Assembly (NCBI RefSeq): GCF_021044625.1 | Contig: NZ_CP087999.1 | Location: forward strand, 5,105,001-5,169,000 | DNA from: Geomonas sp. RF6 | GTDB lineage: Bacteria > Desulfobacterota > Desulfuromonadia > Geobacterales > Geobacteraceae | Length of the DNA: 64,000 nucleotides | Direction of reading: 5' to 3' | In this document: positions 48,143 to 56,421 of the stretch, piece after piece | How the letters are laid out: each line of letters opens with the position of its first letter | Position numbering within the stretch: position 1 is the first letter of the stretch | Position numbers and translations under genes: made by a program | The notes under the pieces: model-generated | Databases searched by the model: none | What the model saw: the letters and a program-made list of their open reading frames with translations, nothing else | What the model was told of the DNA's origin: nothing

Positions 48143-50826
48143 TCTTCTATCGCGCTCAAAAGCTCCACCTTCACTTCCTCGAGCTTCACAGGGTCGGTCA
48201 CCTTCTGGCCGAAGATGTCCTTGACGTAGAAGACGTCGGCGACCTGGTCGACTTTGGTGGAAATCTTGGAGACCCCGATGTAGAGGCCGAGCCTCGTCAA
48301 GGTGCTCGTTATGCCGTACAAAAGGCCCACCTTGTCGTGGGCGTAGACGTCGATGACGGTGTAGTCGCTGGAGACCTCGTTGTCGATCTCCACCCGCGCC
48401 GGGAACTTCGGCTTCGCCTTTCCGGCGAGGATGCTCGGGCGGTAGCGCTTCGTCACCAGGTCGCCGACGCGCACCTCTCCCTGCAGCACCTGGCGCAGGT
48501 CGGACTCGAACCGCTTCCAGCGGTTCTCCTCGGTGATGACGAAACCCTGCGGGGAGTTCACCTGGAGGATGTCGAGGACCTTTCCGTTCGTGTTGGTGTG
48601 GATCTGGGCCCCGAGAATGTTCATGCCGTTTGCGGCCATGACGCCGGTGATCATGGAGAAGAGCCCCGGCACGTCGTAGGTGCAGACGGTGCAGTTCGTG
48701 TAGCCGCGCTCCGTCTCGTGGGAGAGCCTCAGCACCAGGAGGGTCTTTCCGGAAAGCTGCAACAGCGTCCCGAGGTGCCCGGCGATCGTCTCCGGCGTGT
48801 AGGAGAGGACGTGGCGCGTGGTGAGCGCCTGCAGCTCGTCCTTCACCGCCTGTCCCGGCCATTCCTCGCGCATGAGGTCGAAGACCGCACGCTTCGTCCT
48901 GCGCACCCGGTCGCTCGATGCCTCCAGCTTGAAATCGCCGCGCTCCAGCACCTGGAATGCCTTCTCGTACAACTCCTGCAGGAGAAGCGCCTTCCAGTCC
49001 GTCCACACCTCCGGCCCGACCGCGCGGATGTCCGCATAGGTAAGGAGATAGAGGAGCTTCAGGTTCTCGCTCTTCTCCATCTGGCGGGCGAACTGGATGA
49101 TCATCTTCTCGTCGTGCAGATCGCGGCGCTGGGCGATGTGGGCCATGAGGAGGTGCTGGCGCACGAGGAAGACGAGGCGGTCGCCGTCCTCCTTCGTGAG
49201 CCCCATCCTTCTGGCGACGGTGCGGGCAAGCTCTGCGCCGCGCTCGGCGTGTCCCCCCCCGCCCCCTTTCCCGACGTCGTGCAGCATGACCGCCAGAAGC
49301 AGAAGCCAGCGCTTGTCCACGGAGCGGGCGAGCTCGGTAAGAAGCGGCAGCGCCGTCTGGTGCTCGCCGCGCCACAGCTTCATGACCTCGTCGATGGCGA
49401 AGAGGGTGTGGGTGTCGACAGTGTAGATGTGGTAGACGTCGTGCTGCACCTTGCAGTAGATCCGCTCGAACTCGGGGAGGAAACGGTTCAGAAAGCCGAG
49501 CTGGTGCATCTTCTGCAGCGTTTCCGCGACGAGCTTCTCCGACTGGAGGATCCGCACAAAGGAGGCATTGACTTCCTTGTTGCGGCGGAACTTGTCGTTC
49601 ACGAGCTCGAGGGAATTTCGCACCAGACCCTGGGTGGCCACCGAGAGCCCCACCCCCTGCCTCTGGGCGTGCTCGAAGATGCGCATGAGGGTCGCCGGCT
49701 CCTTCACCGCCAGCGACTCGTCAGGCACGACGATCTCTCCGCGCATGACGAAAAGGCCGTCCCCCACAGGTCTCCTGGTGAAGTAGCCGAGGATCTTCCG
49801 GGCGGCGGCAGCCTCGCGCTGGGTGCAGCGGGCGAACATGAGGGAGCTTATGTACTCCACGTGGTTCGCGTGGCGATAGAAGTCACGCATGAACTCCTCG
49901 ACGCCGAGGCTCTTGCCGTGGTCGAAGTATCCGAAGAAGTTCGCCACCGTCGTCTGCACGTCGAAGGTCAGCTGGTCGTTCTTGCGCCCGGCGAGGTAGT
50001 GCAGTTCGTTGCGGATGCGCCAGAGGTAGCTCAGCGAGTCGGTGTAGAGGGAGAGCTCCTCGTCGGAGAGAACACCCTTCACGATGAGCTCGCGCGGCTC
50101 GTCCACCTTGTACTTTATCTTTGCGCACCAAAGGGCGGTGTGCAGGTCGCGCAGGCACCCCTCCCCTTCCTTCAGGTGGGGCTCGAGGATGTAGACGCTG
50201 GAGCCGTATTTCTCCCGCCTTTTTTTCAACTCCTCCAGCTTCTCGTCGATGAAGGCGTCGCTTCTCTTGGCAAGTACCTGGCTCACCATGACCTTCTTGA
50301 ACTCGTGAAAGAGGGGCTCGCTTCCGGTCAGGAGACGCGCGTCGAGAAGGGCGGTCTTCACGGTGGAGTCCCCCGCGGCCATCTCCACGCAGTCGGAGAT
50401 GGTGCGCACGGAGTACCCCACATCGAGCTTCAGATCCCACAGGAAGTAGAGAAGACGGCTCGCCACCGCCTCCACCCCCTGCAGGTCCTTCCCGTTGTAG
50501 AGAAACATGAGATCGAGGTCGGAGTAGGGATTGAGTTCCCGTCGCCCGTAGCCGCCGATGCAGACGAGGGAGACATCGCTGGTTCTGGTTTTCAGGTCGC
50601 TGGAGAGGACGCTGAAGAGGCGGGTAATGAGGGAGTCGGACATGGCGGTGATGAGCTCAACCACCTCCACGCCGCCGGCTCCTTCCCGGTGCACGCGCTT
50701 GATCTCCTCGCGGTAGTGTTCCAGGAACTCCCGGGCCGCCGCCAGGTAGGCGTCCCGCTTATCCTCGAACTTCGCGGAGGAGCTCTTCAGCGAGTGGGAA
50801 AGGTAGCCGTCTATATTGAACTGCAT
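48139..50826 (-). CDS. glnD: [protein-PII] uridylyltransferase / uridylyl-removing enzyme
   Basis: GlnD senses glutamine and adds or removes UMP on PII proteins. ATG 50826 (MQFNIDGYLSHSLKS) gives 895 residues; a GTG three bases upstream overlaps the preceding stop. The nucleotidyltransferase motif is GGYGRRELNPYSDLDL, the HD hydrolase site is LAVMLHDVGKGGGGGHAERG, and two C-terminal ACT domains follow (YDVPGLFSMITGVMAAN, HDKVGLLYGITSTLTRL). Overlaps with both neighbours imply translational coupling with the gene at 50826 and with xer. Confidence 0.95.
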   Translation of the reverse strand: MQFNIDGYLSHSLKSSSAKFEDKRDAYLAAAREFLEHYREEIKRVHREGAGGVEVVELITAMSDSLITRLFSVLSSDLKTRTSDVSLVCIGGYGRRELNPYSDLDLMFLYNGKDLQGVEAVASRLLYFLWDLKLDVGYSVRTISDCVEMAAGDSTVKTALLDARLLTGSEPLFHEFKKVMVSQVLAKRSDAFIDEKLEELKKRREKYGSSVYILEPHLKEGEGCLRDLHTALWCAKIKYKVDEPRELIVKGVLSDEELSLYTDSLSYLWRIRNELHYLAGRKNDQLTFDVQTTVANFFGYFDHGKSLGVEEFMRDFYRHANHVEYISSLMFARCTQREAAAARKILGYFTRRPVGDGLFVMRGEIVVPDESLAVKEPATLMRIFEHAQRQGVGLSVATQGLVRNSLELVNDKFRRNKEVNASFVRILQSEKLVAETLQKMHQLGFLNRFLPEFERIYCKVQHDVYHIYTVDTHTLFAIDEVMKLWRGEHQTALPLLTELARSVDKRWLLLLAVMLHDVGKGGGGGHAERGAELARTVARRMGLTKEDGDRLVFLVRQHLLMAHIAQRRDLHDEKMIIQFARQMEKSENLKLLYLLTYADIRAVGPEVWTDWKALLLQELYEKAFQVLERGDFKLEASSDRVRRTKRAVFDLMREEWPGQAVKDELQALTTRHVLSYTPETIAGHLGTLLQLSGKTLLVLRLSHETERGYTNCTVCTYDVPGLFSMITGVMAANGMNILGAQIHTNTNGKVLDILQVNSPQGFVITEENRWKRFESDLRQVLQGEVRVGDLVTKRYRPSILAGKAKPKFPARVEIDNEVSSDYTVIDVYAHDKVGLLYGITSTLTRLGLYIGVSKISTKVDQVADVFYVKDIFGQKVTDPVKLEEVKVELLSAIEE

Positions 50827-51035
50827 CACTCTTCCTTTGCGATCCTTACCACCTGAAGCACCCCCGGGAGCTTTTCCAGGTCCGCCTCGGAGAGGCTCCC
50901 GGTGTCCCCGATGACCCCGATGATGACGCGGTTCGCGCCGGTCGACTGGTGGATGTCGAACCCGCGTTCGATGAGGTAGGCCTTCACGCAGTCCTGGGCC
51001 TTTTCGTCCGCCTCTTTGCGCATGACTATCAGCAC
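50826..51035 (-). CDS. free-standing DAHP-synthase-type ferredoxin-like (FXD) domain
   Basis: Sixty-nine residues, MLIVMRKEADEKAQDCVKAY, GFDIHQSTGANRVIIGVIGD and LPGVLQVVRIAKEE. The pattern matches the N-terminal ferredoxin-like regulatory domain of type I-beta DAHP synthase (ITV.. G.. RTVIGIIGD .. V..VVR), which binds aromatic amino acids in longer enzymes. Here it is alone, 20 bases after a chorismate mutase gene and overlapping glnD. A role as a regulatory subunit for aromatic synthesis is inferred. Length and lack of other domains argue against a complete enzyme. Confidence 0.7.
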   Translation of the reverse strand: MLIVMRKEADEKAQDCVKAYLIERGFDIHQSTGANRVIIGVIGDTGSLSEADLEKLPGVLQVVRIAKEE

Positions 51036-51054
51036 AGTGCTCTCCTTCCGGGCA

Positions 51055-51348
51055 TCAGTGTTCCCCCTCCGTGCGGATCCGCTCCAGGCGACGCGACTCG
51101 TCGATCACCCTCTCGAAAAGCCTCACGATGGCGGCATCATCCAGGGGACCGGCGTTCTCGGCGGTCATCCTGGCGAAGATCTTCTTCTCGCGGGAAGGGT
51201 CATAGACCGGGAGCCCCTTTTCCTTCTTCAGCTTCCCGATCTTCAGCGCAAGCTCCGCGCGCTCGTTGAATATGCGCAGAAGATCGCTGTCGAGGGCGTC
51301 TATCGCCTTCCTGATATCGTCTATGGTCATTCGTTTCTCTTCGCTCAT
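51055..51348 (-). CDS. chorismate mutase, AroQ type
   Basis: A 97-residue, all-helical protein: IDDIRKAIDALDSDLLRIFN, ERAELALKIGKLKKEKGLPV, then YDPSREKKIFARM and ERVIDESRRLE. These contain the AroQ active-site residues (Arg of IR, Lys of GKLKKEKG, Arg/Glu of the third helix). It should convert chorismate to prephenate for phenylalanine and tyrosine. No prephenate dehydratase domain is fused. The gene lies between nadB and the FXD-domain gene. Confidence 0.85.
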   Translation of the reverse strand: MSEEKRMTIDDIRKAIDALDSDLLRIFNERAELALKIGKLKKEKGLPVYDPSREKKIFARMTAENAGPLDDAAIVRLFERVIDESRRLERIRTEGEH

Positions 51349-51372
51349 CCTGATGGTACGGGATCACCCGGT

Positions 51373-52965
51373 CTAGGCCGTCTTTTTCATGTAGGTGTCG
51401 CGCGGCAGGGAATCGTCCTGGTTCGGGTGGTCGATGTTGTAGTTCAGGCCGCGGCTCTCCTTCCGCTGCTGCGCGCAGGCGATGATGAGGTAGGCCACGG
51501 TGGCGATGTTTCGCAGCTCGATGAGGTCGGAGGTGACGGTGAAGTTCCAGTAGTACTCCTCGATCTCGTCCTGGATGAGGCGGATGCGCCGCATGGCGCG
51601 CGCCAGCCTCTTGTCCGAGCGCACGATCCCCACGTAGTTCCACATGAAGCGCCTGACCTCGTCCCAGTTCTGGGAGACGACGACCATTTCATCGGAGTTG
51701 GTGGCGTGGCTGCTGTCCCACTCGGGGATGACGGAGTCGGGAAATTCGAAGCTCTTGAAGGTATCCACCGCATGCCGGTAGGCGCGCCCCGCGTAGACCG
51801 CCGCCTCCAGGAGGGAGTTGCTGGCGAGGCGGTTCGCGCCGTGCAGACCGGTAAAGGCGGCCTCGCCGATGGCGTAGAGGTTCTTCACGTCGCTCTCGCC
51901 GTTCTTGTCCACGGCGACGCCGCCGCACAGGTAGTGGGCCGCGGGTACGACCGGGATCATCTCGCGGGTCATGTCGAGGCCGAACTCCAGGCAGGTCTTG
52001 GAGATGTTGGGGAAGCGCCCGGTGATGTACTCCGGGTCGCGGTGGGTGATGTCGAGATAGACGCAGTCGTCGCCGTGCGTCTTCATCTCGTTGTCGATGG
52101 CGCGGGCCACGATGTCGCGCGGGGCGAGGTCCTTCAGGGGGTGGTAGTGCTCCATGAAGGCGGTGCCGTCGCGGCGCCGCAGGATCGCCCCCTCGCCGCG
52201 CACCGCTTCAGAGATAAGGAAGGAGCGGGCGTTCGGGTGAAAGAGGGTCGTGGGGTGAAACTGCATGAACTCCATGTTGGCGACGGTGGCGCCTGCGCGG
52301 TACGCCATCGCGACCCCGTCGCCGGTGGCGACGTCGGGGTTGCAGGTGTACAGGTACACCTTCCCCGCACCGCCGGTGGCAAGGAGCGTGATGCGCGCCG
52401 TGAAGGTCTTTACGGTGTCGGAGCTGATGTCGAGGACATGGGCGCCGAGGCAGCGGTCCTGGGAAAGCTGCTTCTTGAAGATCTTGCTCTCGGTGATGAG
52501 ATCCACCGCGGCGTGCTCTTCGTATATGGAGATGTTCTTGTGCTTTCGGGCCGCCACCGCCAGGGCGCGCTGGATCTCGCGGCCGGTGATGTCCTGGGCG
52601 TGCAGGATGCGGCGCTGGCTGTGCCCACCCTCGCGGGTGAGGTCATAGACCCCGTTCTCCTTGCTGAACTGCACCCCCCACTCGATGAGGTTCTTTATGA
52701 CCCCCGGCCCCTCCTCCACCACCATGCGCACGACGTCCTCGTGGCAGATCCCCGCACCCGCCACCATGGTATCCTTCACGTGGGCGTCGAAGCTGTCCTC
52801 GCTGGAAGATACCGACGCGATCCCGCCCTGGGCGTAGTTCGTGGCGGTCTCGCTCATTTCACGCTTCGTTACGATGGCGACGGTGCCATGATCTGCCGCC
52901 TGCAATGCAAAGTAAAGCCCGGCGATGCCGCTGCCGATTACAAGAAAATCACTGTGGACCTTCAT
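51373..52965 (-). CDS. nadB: L-aspartate oxidase
   Basis: NadB oxidises L-aspartate to iminoaspartate, the first step of bacterial NAD synthesis. The 530-residue flavoprotein has the FAD Rossmann start (SDFLVIGSGIAGLYFALQAA), NYAQGGIASVSS, HSQRRILHAQDITGREI, the substrate-arginine region ARSFLISEAVRGEGA and the FAD motif GANRLASNSLLEAAVYAGR. Anaerobic bacteria can use fumarate as electron acceptor. A terminal helical domain includes RRIRLIQDEIEEYYW. A promoter is visible upstream at 53020-53048. Confidence 0.95.
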   Translation of the reverse strand: MKVHSDFLVIGSGIAGLYFALQAADHGTVAIVTKREMSETATNYAQGGIASVSSSEDSFDAHVKDTMVAGAGICHEDVVRMVVEEGPGVIKNLIEWGVQFSKENGVYDLTREGGHSQRRILHAQDITGREIQRALAVAARKHKNISIYEEHAAVDLITESKIFKKQLSQDRCLGAHVLDISSDTVKTFTARITLLATGGAGKVYLYTCNPDVATGDGVAMAYRAGATVANMEFMQFHPTTLFHPNARSFLISEAVRGEGAILRRRDGTAFMEHYHPLKDLAPRDIVARAIDNEMKTHGDDCVYLDITHRDPEYITGRFPNISKTCLEFGLDMTREMIPVVPAAHYLCGGVAVDKNGESDVKNLYAIGEAAFTGLHGANRLASNSLLEAAVYAGRAYRHAVDTFKSFEFPDSVIPEWDSSHATNSDEMVVVSQNWDEVRRFMWNYVGIVRSDKRLARAMRRIRLIQDEIEEYYWNFTVTSDLIELRNIATVAYLIIACAQQRKESRGLNYNIDHPNQDDSLPRDTYMKKTA

Positions 52966-53019
52966 GAAACCCCCAGTACTTGGTGAGTCTTGCAGGGTGA
53001 TTTGGATTTAAGCTGGCAA

Positions 53020-53048
53020 ATTATTTACTTCCGTGCATTTTTTGTCAA
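53020..53048 (-). promoter_or_regulatory. sigma70-type promoter of nadB
   Basis: TTGACA (forward 53043-53048) and AATAAT (forward 53020-53025), 17 bases apart on the minus strand. The start would be near 53013, giving an untranslated leader of about 48 bases. Confidence 0.65.
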
Positions 53049-53088
53049 GGCTTTTGACCTGTTATGCAATCGCTGGATAGATTAACCC

Positions 53089-53117
53089 TTGAATTATCCC
53101 GTGCTTTCGTCTATATC
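53089..53117 (+). promoter_or_regulatory. candidate promoter of the transglycosylase gene
   Basis: TTGAAT (53089-53094), 17 bases, TATATC (53112-53117) precede the transglycosylase ATG by about 52 bases. The match is moderate. Confidence 0.4.
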
Positions 53118-53168
53118 TTTCAAGGTTCTTTTACATTCCTCCACCTTATAAGGAAGCAAACGCACCGC

Positions 53169-53759
53169 ATGAAAATATACCGGACACTCTTTATATGTCT
53201 GGCTCTGGCCGTAGCCTGCCCAGCCGCGGCGGATATCTACCGTTATGAGGATCCCGACGGGACGGTGCATTTCACCGACGCCCCGACAGACAGGCGCTTC
53301 AAGATATTCATGCGCGACTTGAAGAAGGACAAGAAGTTGCGCACCTCCTTCAAACTCCCCGGCTACGCCAGGAATCCAGCAGAGTTCGAGCCGATCATCC
53401 AGTCGTGCGCGAAGGAGTTCGGAGTCGACTGTTCGCTTGTAAAGGCGGTCATCCACGCCGAGAGCGGCTACAACCCCAACGCGGTTTCCCCGAAAGGGGC
53501 GCAGGGGCTCATGCAGCTCATGCCGAAGACCGCCCAGGGGCTGAAAGTCGCCGACAGCCTGAACCCGTCGGACAACATCCGCGGAGGCGTGCGCTACCTC
53601 AGGTTTCTCCTCGACACCTTCAAGGGGAACGAGGAACTGGCGCTGGCGGCGTACAACTCCGGCCTGAACAAAGTGGCCAGATACGGCGGGATTCCTCCGT
53701 ATCAGGAGACGAGACAGTACGTCTCCAAGGTCTTGAGTTACCGAAACAACTACCGTTAA
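53169..53759 (+). CDS. secreted lytic transglycosylase with DUF4124 domain
   Basis: A 196-residue protein from ATG 53169 (MKIYRTLFICLALAVACPAA) with AAGGAAG upstream. After the signal peptide comes a DUF4124 segment (IYRYEDPDGTVHFTDAP), then the SLT domain: the catalytic glutamate in VIHAESGYNPNAVSPKGAQG, LMQLMPKTA and NIRGGVRYLRFLLD with YNSGLNKVARYGGIPPY. Such enzymes cleave peptidoglycan for remodelling or assembly of envelope structures. It is followed by pgsA. Confidence 0.93.
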   Translation: MKIYRTLFICLALAVACPAAADIYRYEDPDGTVHFTDAPTDRRFKIFMRDLKKDKKLRTSFKLPGYARNPAEFEPIIQSCAKEFGVDCSLVKAVIHAESGYNPNAVSPKGAQGLMQLMPKTAQGLKVADSLNPSDNIRGGVRYLRFLLDTFKGNEELALAAYNSGLNKVARYGGIPPYQETRQYVSKVLSYRNNYR

Positions 53760-53783
53760 CCTCCGTTAGCAGCAAAGGCCGTG

Positions 53784-54377
53784 ATGATGTCCAAACCCCA
53801 CAGTCCGATCCTGAACGCCCCGAACATTCTCACACTGCTGCGCATCGCCGCCATTCCGCTGTTGTGCGTGCTCCTCCTCTCCCCTTCGCGGGATTCCGGC
53901 TTCTGGGCCGCCGCCCTTTTCTCCGCAGCCTCCTTTACGGACTGGCTCGACGGCTATCTGGCGCGCCGCATGGGGATCGTCACCGTCTTCGGGCAGTTCC
54001 TCGACCCGATCGCCGACAAGCTCATCGTCATGGCGGCGCTCATCATGATCCTCCCGTACGACCGTGCTCCCGCCTGGATGGTGCTGGTGATCCTCGGACG
54101 CGAGATCATCATCACCGGACTGCGCGGCATCGCCTCCCAGGAAGGGATCGTCATCGCTGCGAGCCAGCTCGGAAAGTTCAAGACGATCTTCCAGCTCGTC
54201 GCCATCATCGGGCTTTTGCTGCACTACGACTACCACTGGTTCTTCTCAGTCGACCACCCGCTTCTGGTGGCGAACATGCACAACGTCGGCATGTTCTACC
54301 TGTGGATCGCCACCATCATCACCATCTGGTCCGGCGTGGACTACCTCTACAAGTTCATGAAGGTCATCGTCAAGTGA
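53784..54377 (+). CDS. pgsA: CDP-diacylglycerol-glycerol-3-phosphate 3-phosphatidyltransferase
   Basis: PgsA makes phosphatidylglycerol phosphate, the committed step of acidic phospholipid synthesis. The start is one of GTG 53781, ATG 53784 or ATG 53787; AAAGG at 53774 fits an ATG. Four or five membrane helices are visible and the CDP-alcohol phosphotransferase motif is intact: DWLDGYLARRMG...GQFLDPIADK (D-G-x2-A-R-x8-G-x3-D-x3-D). A tRNA gene follows. Confidence 0.95.
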   Translation: MMSKPHSPILNAPNILTLLRIAAIPLLCVLLLSPSRDSGFWAAALFSAASFTDWLDGYLARRMGIVTVFGQFLDPIADKLIVMAALIMILPYDRAPAWMVLVILGREIIITGLRGIASQEGIVIAASQLGKFKTIFQLVAIIGLLLHYDYHWFFSVDHPLLVANMHNVGMFYLWIATIITIWSGVDYLYKFMKVIVK

Positions 54378-54393
54378 CCATGAAAATTGTCAT

Positions 54394-54422
54394 TGACAGC
54401 AAAAACGAAAAAGGATATAAGG
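54394..54422 (+). promoter_or_regulatory. sigma70-type promoter of tRNA-Cys
   Basis: TTGACA (54394-54399), 17 bases, TATAAG (54417-54422), a near-consensus promoter about 20 bases before the tRNA 5' end. Confidence 0.8.
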
Positions 54423-54442
54423 TTGTTCGCTTCTGACAACAG

Positions 54443-54517
54443 GGCGGCGTGGCCAAGTGGTAAGGCAAAGGACTGCAAATCCTTCATTCCCCGGTTCGAA
54501 TCCGGGCGCCGCCTCCA
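54443..54517 (+). tRNA. tRNA-Cys (GCA)
   Basis: The acceptor stem GGCGGCG pairs with CGCCGCC, followed by U73 and an encoded CCA. The anticodon arm AAGGA-CTGCAAA-TCCTT gives anticodon GCA, and the T arm is CCCGG-TTCGAAT-CCGGG. U at position 73 and GCA are identity elements of tRNA-Cys. Confidence 0.97.
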
Positions 54518-54526
54518 TAATAGGAA

Positions 54527-54557
54527 AAAGGGTTAGCTTTCACGGCTAACCCTTTTT
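54527..54557 (+). terminator. intrinsic terminator after tRNA-Cys
   Basis: AAAGGGTTAGC-TTTCACG-GCTAACCC then TTTTTT. Confidence 0.9.
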
Positions 54558-54725
54558 TCATTCCGCCATCCCATCATGACCCGCTGATACTTTCCTCCCT
54601 TTCTTTCATTCAGACCGAGCTTTGCCAGATACTGCTATCCCGGCGGCCAATAGAATCGCGCCGTAGCGACGTTCAATGCCGTCACACCAGCGTGTCCTTC
54701 AGATGCGTTCCACACTCACACTGCT

Positions 54726-54754
54726 TTGACAGAGTAAGGTTTATGCTTTTTAAT
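54726..54754 (+). promoter_or_regulatory. sigma70-type promoter of the PAP2 gene
   Basis: TTGACA (54726-54731), 17 bases, TTTAAT (54749-54754). The start should fall at about 54761, at the ATG of the following gene. Confidence 0.7.
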
Positions 54755-54761
54755 TGTGAGC

Positions 54762-55805
54762 ATGACCGCATTGAGAATACTCATCTTTACGCTCCTCTTC
54801 GTTCTGAACTGCACGGTGTCGGCCCCTGCGGAGGATAGCGGGAGCCCGCTCGCCGGGGTTGATCTCGGAAAGGAAGCCTGCTACCAGGAGCCTCCTCATC
54901 CCGCACAGGCGTGCATGGACGTTGCCGCCGTTTCCGCCTCGCCAATCGCAGATGTTGCCGAAAAGAGAGCCGCGGGCCCCAATGCCGCGGCCACCGCGCC
55001 CCCACCTGCTGGGCATGGCGCATGGAAATGGAGGCGATCCACGCTCTGGGAAAAAGCGATCGCCGTCGGCGCCATCGGCTCCTCACTCTACCTGGAGACG
55101 ATCGACCCCGATACGCCGAAGTGGAGCTCGCGCAACGACTTCGATGAGGGGGTGCGCAACGCACTCAGGCTGGGGGGGGATGCCGACGACCGGCGGTGGG
55201 TATACAACGCCAGTGATGTTATCATGGCCATCATGATAGCGGCACCGGAAATAGATGCCGCTGTCACCCTCGGCTACCGCGACCGCGACTGGGACGGATT
55301 GTACGAGACGCTGCTGATGGACCTCGAATCGTTCACCTTCACATCGTTTGTCTCGGTCCTTCTCCAGACGCAGATCGCACGCGAGCGCCCCTTCGGGCGA
55401 AACTGCAAGGACGGGCAGTGCGAGTCGGAGGAAGTGAACCGCAGCATGCCGAGCGGTCACGCTGCCTACGCCTTTACCAGCGCCGGGCTTCTCTGCACCC
55501 ACCACCACTACCAGAACAGCTACGGAAACCGTGAGACGGAGGGTGCCGTCTGTGCCACCGCACTGGGGGTCGCCTCACTCGAAGGGATCCTGCGCATCGT
55601 CGCGGACGGCCACTACGCCACCGACGTCCTTGCCGGGACCGCCATCGGTCTCTTCTCAGGTTTTCTCCTCCCCCGGCTGCTGCACTACTGGCACCCCGAG
55701 GCGCAGAGCGATGCGAAGGAAGCCGGTAAGGTGACGCGGCTCGTGGTGGCCCCCACGCTCCTCCCCGGAAACGGCGCAGGACTCGCCTGCAGCTTCAGGT
55801 TCTGA
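54762..55805 (+). CDS. PAP2-family membrane phosphatase, putatively leaderless
   Basis: About 347 residues from ATG 54762 (MTALRILIFTLLFVLNCTVS); a GTG two codons earlier is also in frame, but neither has a ribosome site and the promoter would start transcription at the ATG. A signal or anchor helix is followed by a proline- and alanine-rich stretch and a PAP2 domain with the three catalytic motifs: ARERPFGRN, SMPSGHAAYAF and RIVADGHYATDV. Such enzymes dephosphorylate lipids such as undecaprenyl-PP or PG-P. The last 20 residues (VVAPTLLPGNGAGLACSFRF) end like an outer-membrane strand. Confidence 0.85.
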   Translation: MTALRILIFTLLFVLNCTVSAPAEDSGSPLAGVDLGKEACYQEPPHPAQACMDVAAVSASPIADVAEKRAAGPNAAATAPPPAGHGAWKWRRSTLWEKAIAVGAIGSSLYLETIDPDTPKWSSRNDFDEGVRNALRLGGDADDRRWVYNASDVIMAIMIAAPEIDAAVTLGYRDRDWDGLYETLLMDLESFTFTSFVSVLLQTQIARERPFGRNCKDGQCESEEVNRSMPSGHAAYAFTSAGLLCTHHHYQNSYGNRETEGAVCATALGVASLEGILRIVADGHYATDVLAGTAIGLFSGFLLPRLLHYWHPEAQSDAKEAGKVTRLVVAPTLLPGNGAGLACSFRF

Positions 55806-56038
55806 CCCCGAGCACCCTCCCCCCCTGTCTGTCTCTTGACCGCTGTTCAAAACTCTGACACCCTCTGCACCGTCCCCCTCACTCGCATCGTTCGCTAAAT
55901 CAGCACATTAGAGACCATAGCCCCGTCGGCCGACTTCTTGCAAAAACTGATAATTCAAGACCTGACCCCGGGGTCAGGTCTTGAATTTTAGCTTCTTGCA
56001 GTGGAACTTGACACTGCGCCATGCACTGAGGAGGGAAC
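55806..56038. repeat. gap with 36-bp perfect palindrome
   Basis: At 55952-55987 AATTCAAGACCTGACCCC is followed immediately by its exact complement. The 9-base word CTTCTTGCA flanks it on both sides (55934-55942 and 55992-56000), which could be a target duplication. No T run follows, so termination is unlikely. Confidence 0.85.
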
Positions 56039-56254
56039 ATGATCTGGCTTGTCGTCATCACCATCACATTGCTCATAACGAAGGTAATTCTCGCCACATT
56101 GATCCCCTCTGCCCGACGCAAGGCTGAAGAGACGCTCCCTCTCCCGAAGACCGTGGTGGCGCAGGAAGGGCAATGGCTGACCCTCACGGACATACACAGC
56201 TCAGGTGCACCGGTCCGGGTGCGGGTGCGGACTGACGACCCGGCGCGGCATTAA
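56039..56254 (+). CDS. small membrane-anchored protein of unknown function
   Basis: Seventy-one residues with GAGGAGG upstream of ATG 56039. The first 24 residues form a hydrophobic anchor (MIWLVVITITLLITKVILAT), followed by a charged soluble part (RRKAEETLPLPKTVVAQEGQ) and an Arg-rich tail. No family is recognised. The ribosome site and anchor favour a real gene; the short length and C-rich tail leave doubt. Confidence 0.5.
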   Translation: MIWLVVITITLLITKVILATLIPSARRKAEETLPLPKTVVAQEGQWLTLTDIHSSGAPVRVRVRTDDPARH

Positions 56255-56361
56255 AGGAGGGGAGCGCGTCGCCTCTCCCTGCCCTCCGGCCCGATCCGTC
56301 CGCCCCCTCTCCGGAGGGGGTGCTTCAATCCCCTCCAGCTTCTTTCCTGCCACTTTACCCT

Positions 56362-56389
56362 TTGAATCTTCACATCGCTGACTTATAGT
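56362..56389 (+). promoter_or_regulatory. candidate promoter of the fetAB-like operon
   Basis: TTGAAT (56362-56367), 16 bases, TATAGT (56384-56389), about 33 bases before the ATPase ATG. Confidence 0.5.
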
Positions 56390-56421
56390 ACACGCACACT
56401 TCACCCCCCTCTGGAGACGAC

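Noticed and set aside
47261-49375. Long extension of the xer reading frame into the glnD region
   Set aside because: The upstream 400 residues are an out-of-frame reading of glnD; the GTG at 48142 with the four-base overlap is the real start.
48130-50856. Large plus-strand frame opposite glnD
   Set aside because: Antisense shadow of the glnD coding sequence.
54381-54437. 18-codon frame just after pgsA (MKIVIDSKNEKGYKVVRF)
   Set aside because: It coincides with the tRNA-Cys promoter and has no ribosome site.
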